A stretch of DNA of 64,000 nt from Torymus aiolomorphi (Eukaryota > Arthropoda > Insecta > Hymenoptera > Torymidae): NCBI GenBank assembly GCA_036365515.1, contig CM070877.1, positions 15,821,201 to 15,885,200 on the forward strand, in the 5' to 3' direction. Below the pieces are notes generated by a model. That model was given only the letters and a program-made list of their open reading frames with translations, was not told the DNA's origin and made no database searches. This document shows positions 1-39,920 of the stretch, piece after piece; the first letter of the stretch is position 1; the number at the start of each line of letters is the position of its first letter. Both the position numbers and the translations under genes were made by a program.

Positions 1-170
1 ACAAATTTTTAAATCTACAAATATCGGAAAACATCAATATTAGCAACTTCTTTCAACATTGCACGTCACATTAGCGTCAAAACAAAAAAAAAACAACCAT
101 ACGATAAAAGCATGGACAAATAAAAACTTCATGTAAATTAGTAAGAAAAGAAAAAAAAATGTTCACACAC

Positions 171-28669
<28,499 letters not shown>

Positions 28670-29347
28670 CCTGACTAACCGCTATATACTCTCTTCTCTC
28701 TCTCACTCTCTTGCCTTCACTAGCTCGTCGTCTTCGTCGTAGTCGTCGTGGCGCGTCGTCCGTTCGCGCGTGTATATACTTCAAAACCGGAGCAGCGGGG
28801 GGGGGACAGAGAGAGAAATACAATATATATACTTATAAGCACTTTTTGGTGGTATCACATAATATAGGCGGCAGTGTAAATACTTTTGTATATACATATA
28901 TATACAACGCGCACACAGACCGGACTCTTTTTGACAGACGCGCGCGGGCGCGCGCAACCGCTCCGATTCCTTTCACCTCTGTGTGTTATATAGCGGGACA
29001 CACTCTCGTCCGCGCGCGCTCTCGTGCGACCTAACCTTTTTCCTTCCTCCCTCTCTCTCTACACACCAACCGTAATGCAAAATATCCTGTTGTCTGTCGA
29101 CTACTATGAAAGAAAAACAGCCGCTACTGGAGAGAGGGACGAAGGAAGAAGCGCCGGTTAGCTTAGCGCGCGCGTGTGTCTTTAACTATTTAGCCCGTCC
29201 GTGTGCAAGAAGTATATGTGTGTATATATATCAGTACGTTGTGCGAGGGTGAGAGGCACCTCCTCTCGGTTAAACACGTCCCGACGAACTGAGGTACTCT
29301 ACGCAGGCTCTTGTATAGATAGAAACGCGCTCACTGTCGGCCGGGCG

Positions 29348-29351
<4 letters not shown>

Positions 29352-29389
<38 letters not shown>
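29352..29389. repeat. (CT)n microsatellite
   Basis: Pure CT dinucleotide repeat in the CpG-rich region upstream of Actn. Confidence 0.95.
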
Positions 29390-29393
<4 letters not shown>

Positions 29394-29601
29394 ATCTGCT
29401 GCACTGCCACGAATCGTCGTCGTAGCCGCCGCCGTCGTCGTCGTCGCCGCGACACACGAGTACGCTGTACGAGTACACGGGTCGCCGGTGTGTGCGCCGA
29501 CGCTCGCTCGCTCGCTCGCTCCGCTCCGGTCTCTCCTCCCCCCTCCGCTGATGGTAGCTTTAGATTTGTATGTGTGGATGTGTGTGTATATATATGTTGC
29601 G

Positions 29602-29603
<2 letters not shown>

Positions 29604-29669
<66 letters not shown>
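29604..29669. repeat. (CT)n microsatellite
   Basis: Pure CT dinucleotide repeat of about 66 bp, second of two close arrays upstream of Actn. Confidence 0.96.
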
Positions 29670-29671
<2 letters not shown>

Positions 29672-29899
29672 GCCCTTCTCTCGCGTTCCCCCTCTACGAC
29701 TTACGAGTCGGGCGATTTTTTCGGTGGGAGTGGGTATATGTGGAGTGCGTGCATGTCGCGAGCTGGCTGTGTGTGATGGTGGATGGCTGGTTTCGCGAGT
29801 GTAAGGCTGCGCAGACGATGGAGTATAAGATTGTATATAGTTACGGTTAAGGTTGGTTGACACCGATGGCTGTTTGGGAGATTTATTGGTAATGTTGTT

Positions 29900-32644
29900 T
29901 TATGGTTGAAGGGAGTTTAGGGGAATAATTATCGTGATAACTAAATATTTCGTGAGGAAGGATGGTTAATAGGAAATAATTATAAGAATTTTCTAACTCA
30001 CTTAAGACTTTGTCAAAAGTTTGAAAGATCTTAGATAATAAAAAGTGTAATTTTTATAATAAGTGGTATAAAATATGCTTTAAAATTTCAGATGAAACTT
30101 GCAATCTTCGTATTAGAAATGACAACTATTCTAGACTGAATCAAAGCGCAATCCAGTGGAATCCAGCTGGAATCTAGATAACGTTTTATGTATAGGGTTG
30201 CTCGGTTGAATATTAATTTTTATATGAAATAATTACATGACACACCATGACATCAGAAACGGGAAGTAAAATTATAGTTTCTATACTTTTTCATTAACCA
30301 TGACTGTTATAGAACTCGGAACAAGTTTTAATTTATCACGGTGACGGAATGAAAAATCACTTGTAATAGAAAATCGGAGAAATCTATGTCCAGCGCACAA
30401 CATCAAATGACTCATCCCCGCGAAAATCAGAACGAACCTCTCACAGCGACCCATCGAGAACCGTATAACACTAAACACCAACCGCCACGGGGAATCCCAA
30501 TTATTTAGCCCATCACGGCGCGCTGCGTGCAGCACGCAGGCGATGATATTACAGTGCAAAAATTGTTCAAAAGATCATCGCAATCAAACCATCGGTGTTC
30601 CTCGAAAAGCGCGTTTAACGAGGAAAGCTCTCGCCGCGCTGCAGGTGACGACGACGACGCGCATATATGTAGTTTCGCGTTTCGAGGCTATTGAGGTGCT
30701 CGATTAAGTACGCGCACGAGCGCGTATTGCATATAAGTATATCTACCGATGACAAGGTTTCGAGCGGGTAACGCGATCTGCATGTGATCGCGGAGATGAA
30801 AGTTAATTTAGCGGAAGATGTCATGATGGTGTCGGTCGGCAGGTGCAGGTGCGCGGGGAGAGAACGAGAGGCGCTTACATCCGTGTGGATTTGGAAAAAT
30901 GGCGCAAGTCACTAGAGTAAAGTGGAGACGGAGTGTACTGTTACCTTTTTCTATATACGGCAGTTTGTATTCTGGATAGGCAATCTTTTTTTTTTAAATC
31001 GATAGCTTTAATGAGAATGTTGAAGTAGGGTGGCTATAAAATTGTGTTTTTCCATAATCATCATGTTGGAATACTTTATGGAAAGTAAGTTATAAGTTAC
31101 AAAAATAATATATAATATGTAGCTTCTCGATAGGTAAAATTATTATTTGGTATATTTGAGTCAACAAGTTATCCTTTCTTAAATACGATTTTAATTTTAA
31201 ACGAAATTACATCGTCTATCTTTCGGTTATTTTAATTCACCTATCAATTTTCGTTGATTGCATTCAGATACTGACAGCTGAAAAAGGTAAAAAAAATTCT
31301 ATAAAATGTTGGCAAATAGGTACGTATTTTTTTCTTCCAAGTTTATTATTTTCAACTGTAATAACTATAACCCCTGAAATTCGCAATATTTCATTCCAAA
31401 TATATATATGAGAAAAACCTATACAACAATACTTCACATCACCCTTATTCCACCAACCTCGAGTATTTCATCCAAAACATCACACCCCAACGTATCTCGT
31501 CCGCGCGACCACACGAGCCTTTCCCTCTTTCTTTCTCTTATTCTCTCTCGATTAGATCGCCCCTTACACGCTCTCTCTCTCTCTCTCTCGCTCTTTCTCG
31601 CCCGGCACATACTACATCTGTCCATCGTGGTGACGCGTGTGTCTCGTTGCACGCGCGCGCGGCTCTCAACGATTCCCCCCTGCGATGCGAGGCTCTCCTC
31701 CAGCTCTCACGCGCGCATTGTTGTGCGATACTAATGACGACACGCGCGTGAAAGCGCGGCGTCTTCAGGGTGTCGGAGTACAGTCCCTCGGGGGATGCCT
31801 GAGGAGGAGGTACGGGATGAGGAAAATTGGTGGGACAAACATTTTTGGTGAGGAGGTTGAAGGAACTGGAATGGTTGGGGATTTTTGTTGGGGACGAGAA
31901 GCGGTTGAAAAAATTGATATTTTTACTGAGAGTTATTTCGTTTTGTCTTTTTGAGTCTGCTACTATAAGTACAATTGTTTGAATCAATTTGAAACGATTT
32001 TGTTTAAAATAATTTACCTTCAAAAAATTATAAAAACAGATGTTTGAAGAAAAGTCTATATTATGCGATCGATATAAAAATTAGGTCCATAATATTTGGA
32101 ATAAAAATGTCTTTATAACTATAAAGTATTTAAATTCTATACATTATTATTTTAAATGTAAAAGTTGATTTATTATTATTATTATTTAGATTTCGATTTA
32201 GATCTCTTTACAAGAAGAAAATTATTCATTATCTAAAACTATATTTAAAGAAAGAAAATGTATAGCAGTAGATGCAGACAAGTATGGCAAGCCGTGAAGT
32301 TTAACTACCTAACACTGACAAAGTAGATATAACTAATCTGTCCAAGTGTAAATATTAATTTTTATCATAATTTATATCGAAAAACAATTTTCCAGTATTT
32401 TTTAATGAATCGTTAAAATGTCGTCGATAACCATTCTTAAAATTGTAATTAAATATTCATTAAATATATAGCATTTTAATGAAAAATTTTCTATGAGCGA
32501 CAACAACAATGCTATTATTTTTCAAACAAGTGATTTATTTTAGAAAATATAAACTAAATTATAGTAATATAATATGCACATTTGACCACTTTCTATGAAA
32601 CTGGAAAAACTAAAAAGTTTCCGTGCTACCGTCGGAAAGTCAGA
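29900..32644. other. Intergenic region without recognised gene
   Basis: No domain-bearing frame or RNA gene was found. Two CpG/GA-rich islands (about 30,550-30,900 and 31,500-31,800) show the C-rich-left, G-rich-right skew described in the findings; between them the DNA is AT-rich. Confidence 0.6.
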
Positions 32645-32646
32645 TA

Positions 32647-33578
32647 GGGTAAATGTGGGTATTACCGCGGACGCTGCAATTACCGCCGATCGACGAAAAA
32701 CGCTCTGCAATTTCATTTTTCATAGTATAATTCGGCATTTAATATTTATTCGATCATACAAAATATTAATTAATATAAGAAATCGTCTTAAAAAGAGAAT
32801 AAAGCATGATTTGTATGAATATACTACATTATTGTCTGGCCATCCGCGGTAATATCGTCATTTGTATACAAATACGATTGCTGGTATTACTGCGGCATTG
32901 GTCCAACGTAACCTCAAAGCAGTGAAATCAAGAAGTCTACAATATATATGAGAACATTTGCCAACTGCTACGTTCTAAATGAAATATGATGTAAAAATAT
33001 ACAGATATGTTCATTTTTTCGGTTGTAAAATTATAAATAATATAACAAGCTCAAGGTAAAATTCCGCAGTAATACCCCCGCGGTAATCCATCATACACAC
33101 GGTAAAACCCCCGCGGTAATTCAATCATACCCGCAGTAATATCAGCCTCGGATCTATTTTTTAGATTACATTTATTAATTAACTATATGTTTTTTATCAT
33201 ATGATAAGAGTCATTTTTGCATTTCTGGTAAGTTAAAGAAGAGTTAAAAAAAGAATTCAACTTAAATCATCGAGGCAAAGCTTTTAATTCGTGTACTACA
33301 CGGAGAGAAATGGTTGAGTAAAAATTACTATACTGTATTGAAACCGGGGGACAGACTCAAATTATCAAAAAAATTACTATACTTTCTAGTAAAAATTGTT
33401 ATAAATGTAGTAAAAATTACTAGAAATATAGTAATTTTTACTAGAAAGTATACTAATTTTTTTGATAATGCGAGTCTGTCCCCCGATTTCAATACAGTAT
33501 AGTAATTTTTACTCAAACATTTTTCTCCGTGTATAAGACGCCCATGCTGAAAAACCGCGGTAATACCCACTTTTACCC
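32647..33578. mobile_element. TIR element with GGGTAAA / TACCGCGG ends, carrying a nested element
   Basis: The left end GGGTAAATGTGGGTATTACC is matched by the right inverted end GGGTAAAAGTGGGTATTACC; both continue into GCGG, and TA flanks each side. The palindromic motif ATTACCGCGGTAAT or close variants recurs inside (near 32,681, 32,845, 33,066, 33,095 and 33,110). A second element (33,299-33,531) is inserted near the right end. There is no transposase frame, so it is a non-autonomous TA-target element. Confidence 0.8.
33299..33531. mobile_element. 233-bp palindromic element, CACGGAG family, nested
   Basis: It begins CACGGAGAGAAATGGTTGAG and ends with a near-perfect reverse complement, flanked by TA on both sides. 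Arms carry GTAAAAATTACTATA units and a conserved GGGGACAGACTC block. It is inserted in the 32,647-33,578 element and is therefore younger than it. Confidence 0.92.
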
Positions 33579-35658
33579 TAGTTGATGCCAATGAAAACTT
33601 GGAGCTACCGCACCGAATTATTCTTACTAAAGAGCGAAACTCACTTATCACAAATTTGCGTTGAGTAATGAGTCATTTGGATCGAATGAAACTTAATGGT
33701 CGGGTTTCTTTTGATCTATAAAACGGTTGTTTCTTGACTTGAAAACACATAAAGTAGGCATGTTAATATTTCAGTTAATGTGACATTCTGTTAATGTGTC
33801 TAAAATGTAAAATTTTAAATTAAAATTTAATACAAATTCGTGTCAAGTGTCAAATATTTAATGAAAATTGTATTTTCATATACTTAATTAGTAACATAAG
33901 TTAAATCACCCTTTGAATAATTACACGTACTTTAGGAGAATAGATAAACACAGTAGAAAGAAGATACAAAGATACTTCAAATGCAGCGCGCCTACATCCT
34001 TCACAGCCACGGAAAGTATAAGGTAACACAGTTTACTAGGAGTAAAATGTTGAGTTAATTGATAGTTGGAACTCTTTTTATCTTAATGGTAATACACTAC
34101 CTCAAGGATAAATATTATTTGTTTATTATTTAAAAATAATGTAATTACGTTCGCTATTATTCTTTTTTAAGTTTAGAAAATTCTTAGAAGTAGTAGAAGG
34201 CACCGGCGAGTTTGAAGGATTTTCATGATTTAAAAATTGCAAAATAAATAATTAAATTTTTTTTTTATTTCTGACTTCTTATTTTTTATATTTTTTTATC
34301 AGCACACCAAACAGAAATAAAATTAATGATAAAATTAATATTTTCATATACAGTTAGGTACACTGTAATTCAAATATTACTATCTTTTCTTTTTAAACGT
34401 GAGATAGATATGTGATTTTCTGATTTTCAGCCTAATATTCAACTTACTCAAAGCGTAAGAAAGTTTACAGTGTTTTGTAAAACTACTAAAAGACGAAACC
34501 ACCCCTACTATTTCATACAACATTTTACAGATTACCGAGTTCACCTCTCGCTGATAGAAAAAAAAATTTGTAATTCCCCCTCGCTTACAACACTTCTTCC
34601 ACATTCTTCCGCACCCAGCCTATTATCCATTCATCACCTCCAACAACCTCCACGGCCAATCCATCCGCACGACGCGAAAACCCCCAAACCTCACGCTGCT
34701 GGCATTTTTTTCGTCGGCAACTCGGCCGGGGAATAAATAATATATACATATATCAACCCACACGGATAATATTGCCAGGGCCGGCGAGCGAGCGGAATGT
34801 GCGCGGAGCGCGAAAATAGTCGCGAGGCTGCTTCGACCGTGGACCTCATTCACCCACGCGCGACCGAAATAGTCACCGCGAGGAGGCTCTCTCTCTTTCT
34901 CTCTCTCTCCTCCGTGGTAATCCCGAAAAAGACGCTTGCTGCGCCCGCGAGCACGAGAGCGCCTGATTTTCCGTACTCCACGTGGAAACGCGAGGATATT
35001 TGTGCGCGAGCTGGTGGGGTGAAATAAGGATTGAGATTTGGTGGGATCGAGGAAACGAAGGAGTTGGCGGCAATAGAGAGATTTGAATTTTGCGCGCTTC
35101 TCGGAAGTTTGAGAGGCTCGAGGTTCGAGGATCGAAGTAGGAGAAGTCGATTGTGGAGAGAGAACGGAGCGCGCGTGCGCGCTCTTTATGGCGGGAATAG
35201 TTTGAAACTGGAATGAGGAGTTTTACTGCGACGGTCATTTTTTGTAGATACTTATTATGATTTTTATTGCCTATGTTTGTATTTGTTCTATATGGTAGGT
35301 AGAATGTAAAAAGTAATCAATTATAATTTATATTGTTAGTGATACTCCCTTCGAGTACTGCATGATACTATAATTTAACTTTCAGAATAAGGACTATAGA
35401 TTTCTTATTATTATTTTTGTTCAATAAATAATTAATCTATGATAAAAGCAATTAAGGCTACTGTTTGTGAGTGTTAAAAACTTTCGACTATCGTTAAAAT
35501 AATTTTTGTATTATTAATTTTTATATTAAAAAAAATTGATGATTTGAAAATTCATGGCATCCGAATAATTTTATTTATTGTCTTGAAAACTAAAACATGC
35601 GCAAACGTTTTAGATGCATATTTTTTAATCATTTTTCACGCGCAATCGAATGATGTAA
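33579..35658. other. Intergenic region without recognised gene
   Basis: AT-rich DNA with one CpG/GA-rich island (about 34,600-35,220) that has a C-rich left and G-rich right shoulder. No gene, RNA or complete mobile element was recognised. Confidence 0.6.
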
Positions 35659-35789
35659 TAGTATATTACGACACAAGGCCAGGAAGTTGGATTTCCTGGC
35701 CGGCACTATTTTGACGCCCGAGGCGAAGCCGAGGGCGTCGATGCGCGCCGGCCAGGGCATCCAACATTCCGGCCAAGTGTCGTATACTA
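35659..35789. repeat. GC-rich nested hairpin 1
   Basis: Outer arms run from TAGTATATTACGACACAAGG to an inverted CCAAGTGTCGTATACTA and continue into CTGGCCGGC / GCCGGCCAG. The centre is a second hairpin, GACGCCC-loop-GGGCGTC (35,713-35,739), whose loop contains GAGGCGAAGCCGA. No coding frame. Confidence 0.75.
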
Positions 35790-35945
35790 TTTTTCTTCAT
35801 CCCCGGCCGACAGTACGCCTATATAGTTTTGATATTAATTAATAAAATATCGTTGTTGGCTGCTAACTACGACTCGGCCATATGTATAAAAGGCCTGCTT
35901 CAGCGCCACTTTACATATCGCGGAGCGTAAGGCTCGACTTTTGCT

Positions 35946-36020
35946 TTTTTTGATGCCCGCCCGACTTTTGCAAAACCGAGGCGAAGCCGAGGTTTTGCTG
36001 GTCGGGTCGGGCATCAAAAA
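35946..36020. repeat. GC-rich hairpin 2 with the same loop motif
   Basis: Arms TTTTTGATGCCCG and CGGGCATCAAAAA enclose an inner stem AAAACC/GGTTTT with the loop GAGGCGAAGCCGA, the same loop as hairpin 1. Together with hairpin 3 (36,491-36,518) it lies between an inverted pair built on GGGGATGAAGAAAAA. Confidence 0.75.
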
Positions 36021-36490
36021 CACTAGCAAAAGATGCTTAAAAAAGATGATGGACCAAAAATATGTACATACTTAATTGATACTCATTTCAACTACAGAAC
36101 AACCTCTCAATGGTTCCTCTGTCTTTTTCTATCCCATAAGCGATACATTATAGAATGAGAGTCAAAAAACTTTCACATATAAGTATATAGCTACACCATG
36201 TTTTGAAACTCAAAATATAAACATCATGTCTATATATGTATAGAAGCTTTCTGACAGCGTGTAGGCGATATAAGAACATATTGATTATCAGAGTTATAAA
36301 TATATTGTTCAATATATTAATAATAACATAAAATTAATTTAATACGCCTATATCTTTTCAAATTTCCGATTTTACAAATGATTTTCTTGTCATCAGATTT
36401 GGAAGGGTTAGCATAGTTTAGGTTACAACACGTGCGCTGTCGCGGACGTTGCCACGCAACGGTCAACAAAGAGCGGCCACAAAAGTCGCT

Positions 36491-36518
36491 CTTCCCGGCT
36501 CGATTTCGCGCCGGGAAG
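36491..36518. repeat. GC-rich hairpin 3
   Basis: CTTCCCGGC and GCCGGGAAG form a perfect 9-bp stem over a short loop. Just downstream (about 36,527-36,560) is GGGGATGAAGAAAAAATATT, the inverse of TTTTTCTTCATCCCC at 35,789-35,805. This suggests that 35,659-36,560 is one hairpin-rich element. Confidence 0.65.
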
Positions 36519-37355
36519 ACCGTACTTCGGCTAGGGGATGAAGAAAAAATATTTTATAATATACACCTTCGTCATCCCCATAATCCTAACCCAATCTCCT
36601 ATCGCGTAAGAAAATCGATATAACTACCCATGGGGACTTCCTAGCTAAACATCGTCGGTGCCCGGTCATGATGGTAAAGAACTTGACGCTGACGGACAAG
36701 GAGCTGGCCAAGACGAGGCTGATGCCATGCACGCGGCAGTGAGCGTCGGTGACGTCAAGGCCGTCGAGAATCCACTGCGCAGGTGGGAGTATAGGTTATG
36801 GAGAAAGAGGCGTGAGCATAATTCATAAAAAGGTATAATATACCTTGCATTCTCGTCAGAAACGCGAATGTAAAATTATTCTAAATTAGAAGTTAAGGTA
36901 CAAATAACAAAATTACTTCTTTTTTTATGACACTTTTTTAGACCTGTAAAACTACCTGCAGTTTTTCTGTTCTACTCCAGCTGTGTTAGCGATATATGCG
37001 GACATACTTAATTGTTTTGTTATTTATATCAAAATATTCAAATTTAAATAATCGACTTTTAATAAAATAATGTATTAGCTTTTTTAATAATAAATCGAAA
37101 AATTGGGTAACACTTCATATAGCTAGCGAATTTTTATTATTTAAAAATGATATATAAATAAAACTAGTTATTTACTACTTTGGGTTGAAGTAAATATTTT
37201 AACGAAATAATGGTAACTCCCTATTGAAAAAAATCACGTAACAAAATTATGTGATTTTGTTACGTAACAAAATCAAAATTGTTGAATGAAGATATCTTTC
37301 AATGAAATTGAATATTTGTATTTCTTTATCACATGAGCGCTTAAAATTTTATATA

Positions 37356-37899
37356 CACTGAAAAAAATTTCACGTTGTAAGAACTGAAAGTACGGCTCTG
37401 ACAACAGTACTGTTCGGCTGATTTTCTTTCTGCTGAATTTTATAGATACAGTAAAATTATTCGTACAGTTGTGACTAATGTATAGAGCACTAATGTATAG
37501 AGTTTTTTGTCGGAGCATTAAATAGATTATGATTCGCCATACATACATATTTTTCATTAAAATAATCTCGATTGATAAGTACACTGATTACAGATGAAAT
37601 ACGCAAAAGCGGATTGCAAACATGCGGTTGATGTGGCCGGTTTCTTGACTTTTTTAGGTTATAACATGAACATCGGCTTCGCGTTGTAGCGTTGTCAACA
37701 AACAAATACCGGCGGCAAAACTAAATCGTACCGCTGTCAGAGCTGTACAAGTACATTTCCCGTACCTGACCAATAGTGTCGTTACATTATACAAATGAAT
37801 AGCTGCTTCAGCCGTCTGTAAGGGTAAATGAACACTATAAATAGTGTTAGTATAGCAAATCGAAACTATGGTTTCTACAGCCTAAAATTTTTTTCAGTG
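37356..37899. mobile_element. TIR element with CACTGAAAAAAATTT ends
   Basis: 544 bp, starting CACTGAAAAAAATTT and ending with an inverted AAATTTTTTTCAGTG, flanked by TA. It lies where the internal exons of the broken ANK-PRANC copy should be. No transposase frame. Confidence 0.78.
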
Positions 37900-38069
37900 T
37901 ATGTTTACTATTTTAGAGTTAACATTTTTAAGGGAGTGTGGAATACCGACCTCTATTATGCGACTGACCGTACCGGCCGGACAGCAGTAATTCGTTATAA
38001 CTCGATTGTTACTCCGATTAACGACTTATCCAAATTCGTTTGCCCTCCGTAATGTAATAATCTACCATT

Positions 38070-38191
38070 CTGCAAAGTTTTGAGTCAAAATTTAAAGGAC
38101 ACCTTTAAAAATTTCTGGAACGAAATTTTGTCATTTTTCATTCCAGAAATGTTTAAAGGTGTTCTTGAAATTTTAACTCAAAACTTTGCAG
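38070..38191. mobile_element. 122-bp near-perfect hairpin inside PRANC sequence
   Basis: The arms begin CTGCAAAGTTTTGAGTCAAA and end with the reverse complement; a second inner pair CATTTCTGGAA / TTCCAGAAAT sits near the centre. It stops precisely where similarity to the intact PRANC domain begins (CGCTTTGATTTAACGTTAGA against CACTTTTATTTAGCGTTAGA), so it appears inserted in the domain. No family was recognised. Confidence 0.7.
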
Positions 38192-38374
38192 CGCTTTGAT
38201 TTAACGTTAGAGAGAAAAATTTTACTCGACGACGCCATCGTCGTGCTAAACTTAATCTTCGAAAGTATCGCTAAACAGCTAAGGTACAAATTATTTCCTG
38301 GCACAATAGTTCGAAAAATACTGAGCTACTTAATATTGAGAGACTTAGGAAATTTGAAGTTACTTACAAAGTAA
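38192..38374 (+). pseudogene. PRANC domain fragment
   Basis: About 60 codons ending in TAA and parallel to the last 60 codons of the intact gene. Shared anchors include LERK, DAIV, IFE-IA-QL-Y-LFP, IVRKILSY and LRDL-NLKLLT. The F-box-like P-x-IVRKILSYL core is intact. It has no visible upstream coding exons in frame, so I treat it as the tail of the broken copy. AATAAA follows at 38,443-38,448. Confidence 0.8.
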
Positions 38375-38453
38375 GATAACAAGGAAGAAAGCTATGTGTA
38401 TTATATAAAAGTTATATGTATTTTTAATCTATTTTTTCCAATAATAAAGTATA

Positions 38454-39747
38454 CGAGGGTCATTTGACAAGTACCTAGCCTCACCGCCAGATGGTGCCAC
38501 TATCGCACCAGAAATACACTACAGTGCAGTATCTTCCTGTAAACGGTTACAGACGAAATTTCAGCCGGATCGGAGTTGTAGTTTATTTTTGAGAGCGTGT
38601 GAAAGCAAATGTGTCCGTTGATTTTTGAAAAAATGGAGAAAGAACAATATCGGTCGGTGATTCGATTCTTGTTTTTGGAAGGGAAATCGCGCAGTGAAAT
38701 TAAAGAACGCTTGGATGCAGTGTATGGGGATGCTTCTCCTTCGATGGCGACCGTTAAATTTTGGTATAACAAGTTTCAACGTGGTCGTACGTCGGTTTTT
38801 GATGATCCACGCCCAGGTGCTCCGAAAACAGCCACTACGGAGGAGAACGTGACAAAAATACACGATATCGTTTTGTCAGACCGCCGATTAAAGGTGCACG
38901 AGATAGCTGCGATGGTAGGCATCTCAGAAGAACGCGTGTGGCATATCCTACATGAGATTTTAGGCATGAGGAAGCTGTCAGCAAGGTGGGTGCCGCGTTT
39001 GCTGACTGCAGACAACAAGCGCATCCGTGTGACCAGTTCAGAGCAGTGTTTGGAGCTGTTTAATCGCAATCCAAAAGAGTTTTTGCGTCGTTACGTGACC
39101 GTCGACGAAACATGGATTCACTACTACACTCCAGAGACCAAGGAGCAGTCAAAACAGTGGACCTTACCCGGTGAACCTGCTCCGAAGAAGGCGAAGACGG
39201 TCCCGTCGGCCGGAAAGGTGATGGCCACTGTTTTCTGGGATTCTCAAGGTGTGATTTTTATTGACTATCTGGAGAAGGGCAAAACGGTCACAGGACAGTA
39301 CTACGCCGAACTATTGAGCCGATTTGACGCCGTGTTAGAAGAAAAACGGCCCCATTGGTCTAAAAAGAAAGTGCTTTTCCACCACGATAATGCACCGGCT
39401 CACACTTCTGCACTCGCCACGGCTAAATTGGTCGAATTACGCTACGAACTGCTGCCCCATCCACCGTATTCTCCAGATTTGGCTCCGTGCGACTTTTTTT
39501 TGTTTCCGAACCTAAAAAATTCGCTCGCCGGGAAGAGATTCCACTCCAATAACGAAATAATCGCCGCCACGGAGGCCTATTTTGCAAAACAAGAGAAAAC
39601 ATTTTTTTCAACGGGGTTAAAAAAATTGGAACACCGCTGGACCAAGTGTATTCAACTAAAAGGAGACTACATTGAAAAATAAATTTTATTTTTTGTAAAA
39701 TTTTGGTGTTTTCATTTGTAGGCTAGGTACTTATCAAATGACCCTCG
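38454..39747 (+). mobile_element. Full-length mariner element
   Basis: 1,294 bp, flanked by TA at 38,452-38,453 and 39,748-39,749. The ends read CGAGGGTCATTTGACAAGTA on the left and an inverted CGAGGGTCATTTGATAAGTA on the right, with one mismatch in about 27 bp. It encodes an uninterrupted transposase. It sits in the 3' flank of the broken ANK-PRANC copy and interrupts sequence that is continuous downstream of the intact gene. Confidence 0.97.
38609..39682 (+). CDS. Mariner transposase (DD34D)
   Basis: This 357-residue open frame catalyses cut-and-paste transposition into TA sites. An N-terminal helix-turn-helix DNA-binding part covers roughly residues 10-115 (KSRSEIKERLDAVYG, SMATVKFWYNKFQRGR, VHEIAAMVGISEERVW). 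A WVPRLL motif follows at 127-132. The catalytic aspartates are D166 (VDETWIHYY), D260 (HHDNAPAH) and D295 (SPDLAPCDFFLFP), with 34 residues between the last two, which is the mariner signature. No stop or frameshift was seen. An alternative start is the Met at residue 9 (MEKEQYRS), which fits usual mariner starts better and would give about 349 residues. Confidence 0.97.
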   Translation: MCPLIFEKMEKEQYRSVIRFLFLEGKSRSEIKERLDAVYGDASPSMATVKFWYNKFQRGRTSVFDDPRPGAPKTATTEENVTKIHDIVLSDRRLKVHEIAAMVGISEERVWHILHEILGMRKLSARWVPRLLTADNKRIRVTSSEQCLELFNRNPKEFLRRYVTVDETWIHYYTPETKEQSKQWTLPGEPAPKKAKTVPSAGKVMATVFWDSQGVIFIDYLEKGKTVTGQYYAELLSRFDAVLEEKRPHWSKKKVLFHHDNAPAHTSALATAKLVELRYELLPHPPYSPDLAPCDFFLFPNLKNSLAGKRFHSNNEIIAATEAYFAKQEKTFFSTGLKKLEHRWTKCIQLKGDYIEK

Positions 39748-39920
39748 TACGTTCTACTGTTTCTTATCGTAAATAAATATTTAATAGGCTTATAATCTAT
39801 CTCTGCATCGTAATTGGCATTCAAATTATAACGCTTTCGATCCGCATGGTAGTATAAGCCGAAACATTTTTTTTTTTCATTCTTTTACGGATCTTACAAA
39901 GTAATGCTCACATGATTATA

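Larger units (their letters stand above)
28670..29900 (-). promoter_or_regulatory. Actn upstream region: CpG-rich, CT/GA-repeat-rich
   Basis: The DNA directly upstream of the Actn start codon is rich in CpG, has CT arrays at 29,352-29,389 and 29,604-29,669, and contains TATATA-like stretches. This is the expected place for the 5' UTR and promoter of Actn. I cannot fix a transcription start or a core element. The serine/leucine and arginine/glutamate repeat frames here are microsatellite artefacts. Confidence 0.4.
36668..38374 (+). pseudogene. Broken ANK-PRANC gene copy
   Basis: This is a decayed paralogue of the intact gene at 44,172-50,300. The first-exon remnant (36,668-36,782) starts ATGATG, as in the intact gene. 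It then encodes a leader and, after a -1/+2 frame change, an ankyrin-type stretch AMHAAVSVGDVKAVENPLR, and ends at a GCAG|GTGGGA donor that mirrors the intact AACAG|GTGGGA. All internal ankyrin exons are missing. The C-terminal PRANC fragment remains at about 38,192-38,374. Two inverted-repeat elements (37,356-37,899 and 38,070-38,191) occupy the gap. The frame change and exon loss argue for a pseudogene. Confidence 0.82.

Noticed and set aside
29270..29863. 197-residue Arg/Glu-repeat frame and its Ser-Leu counterparts
   Set aside because: Driven by the (CT)n/(GA)n arrays upstream of Actn; no family similarity.
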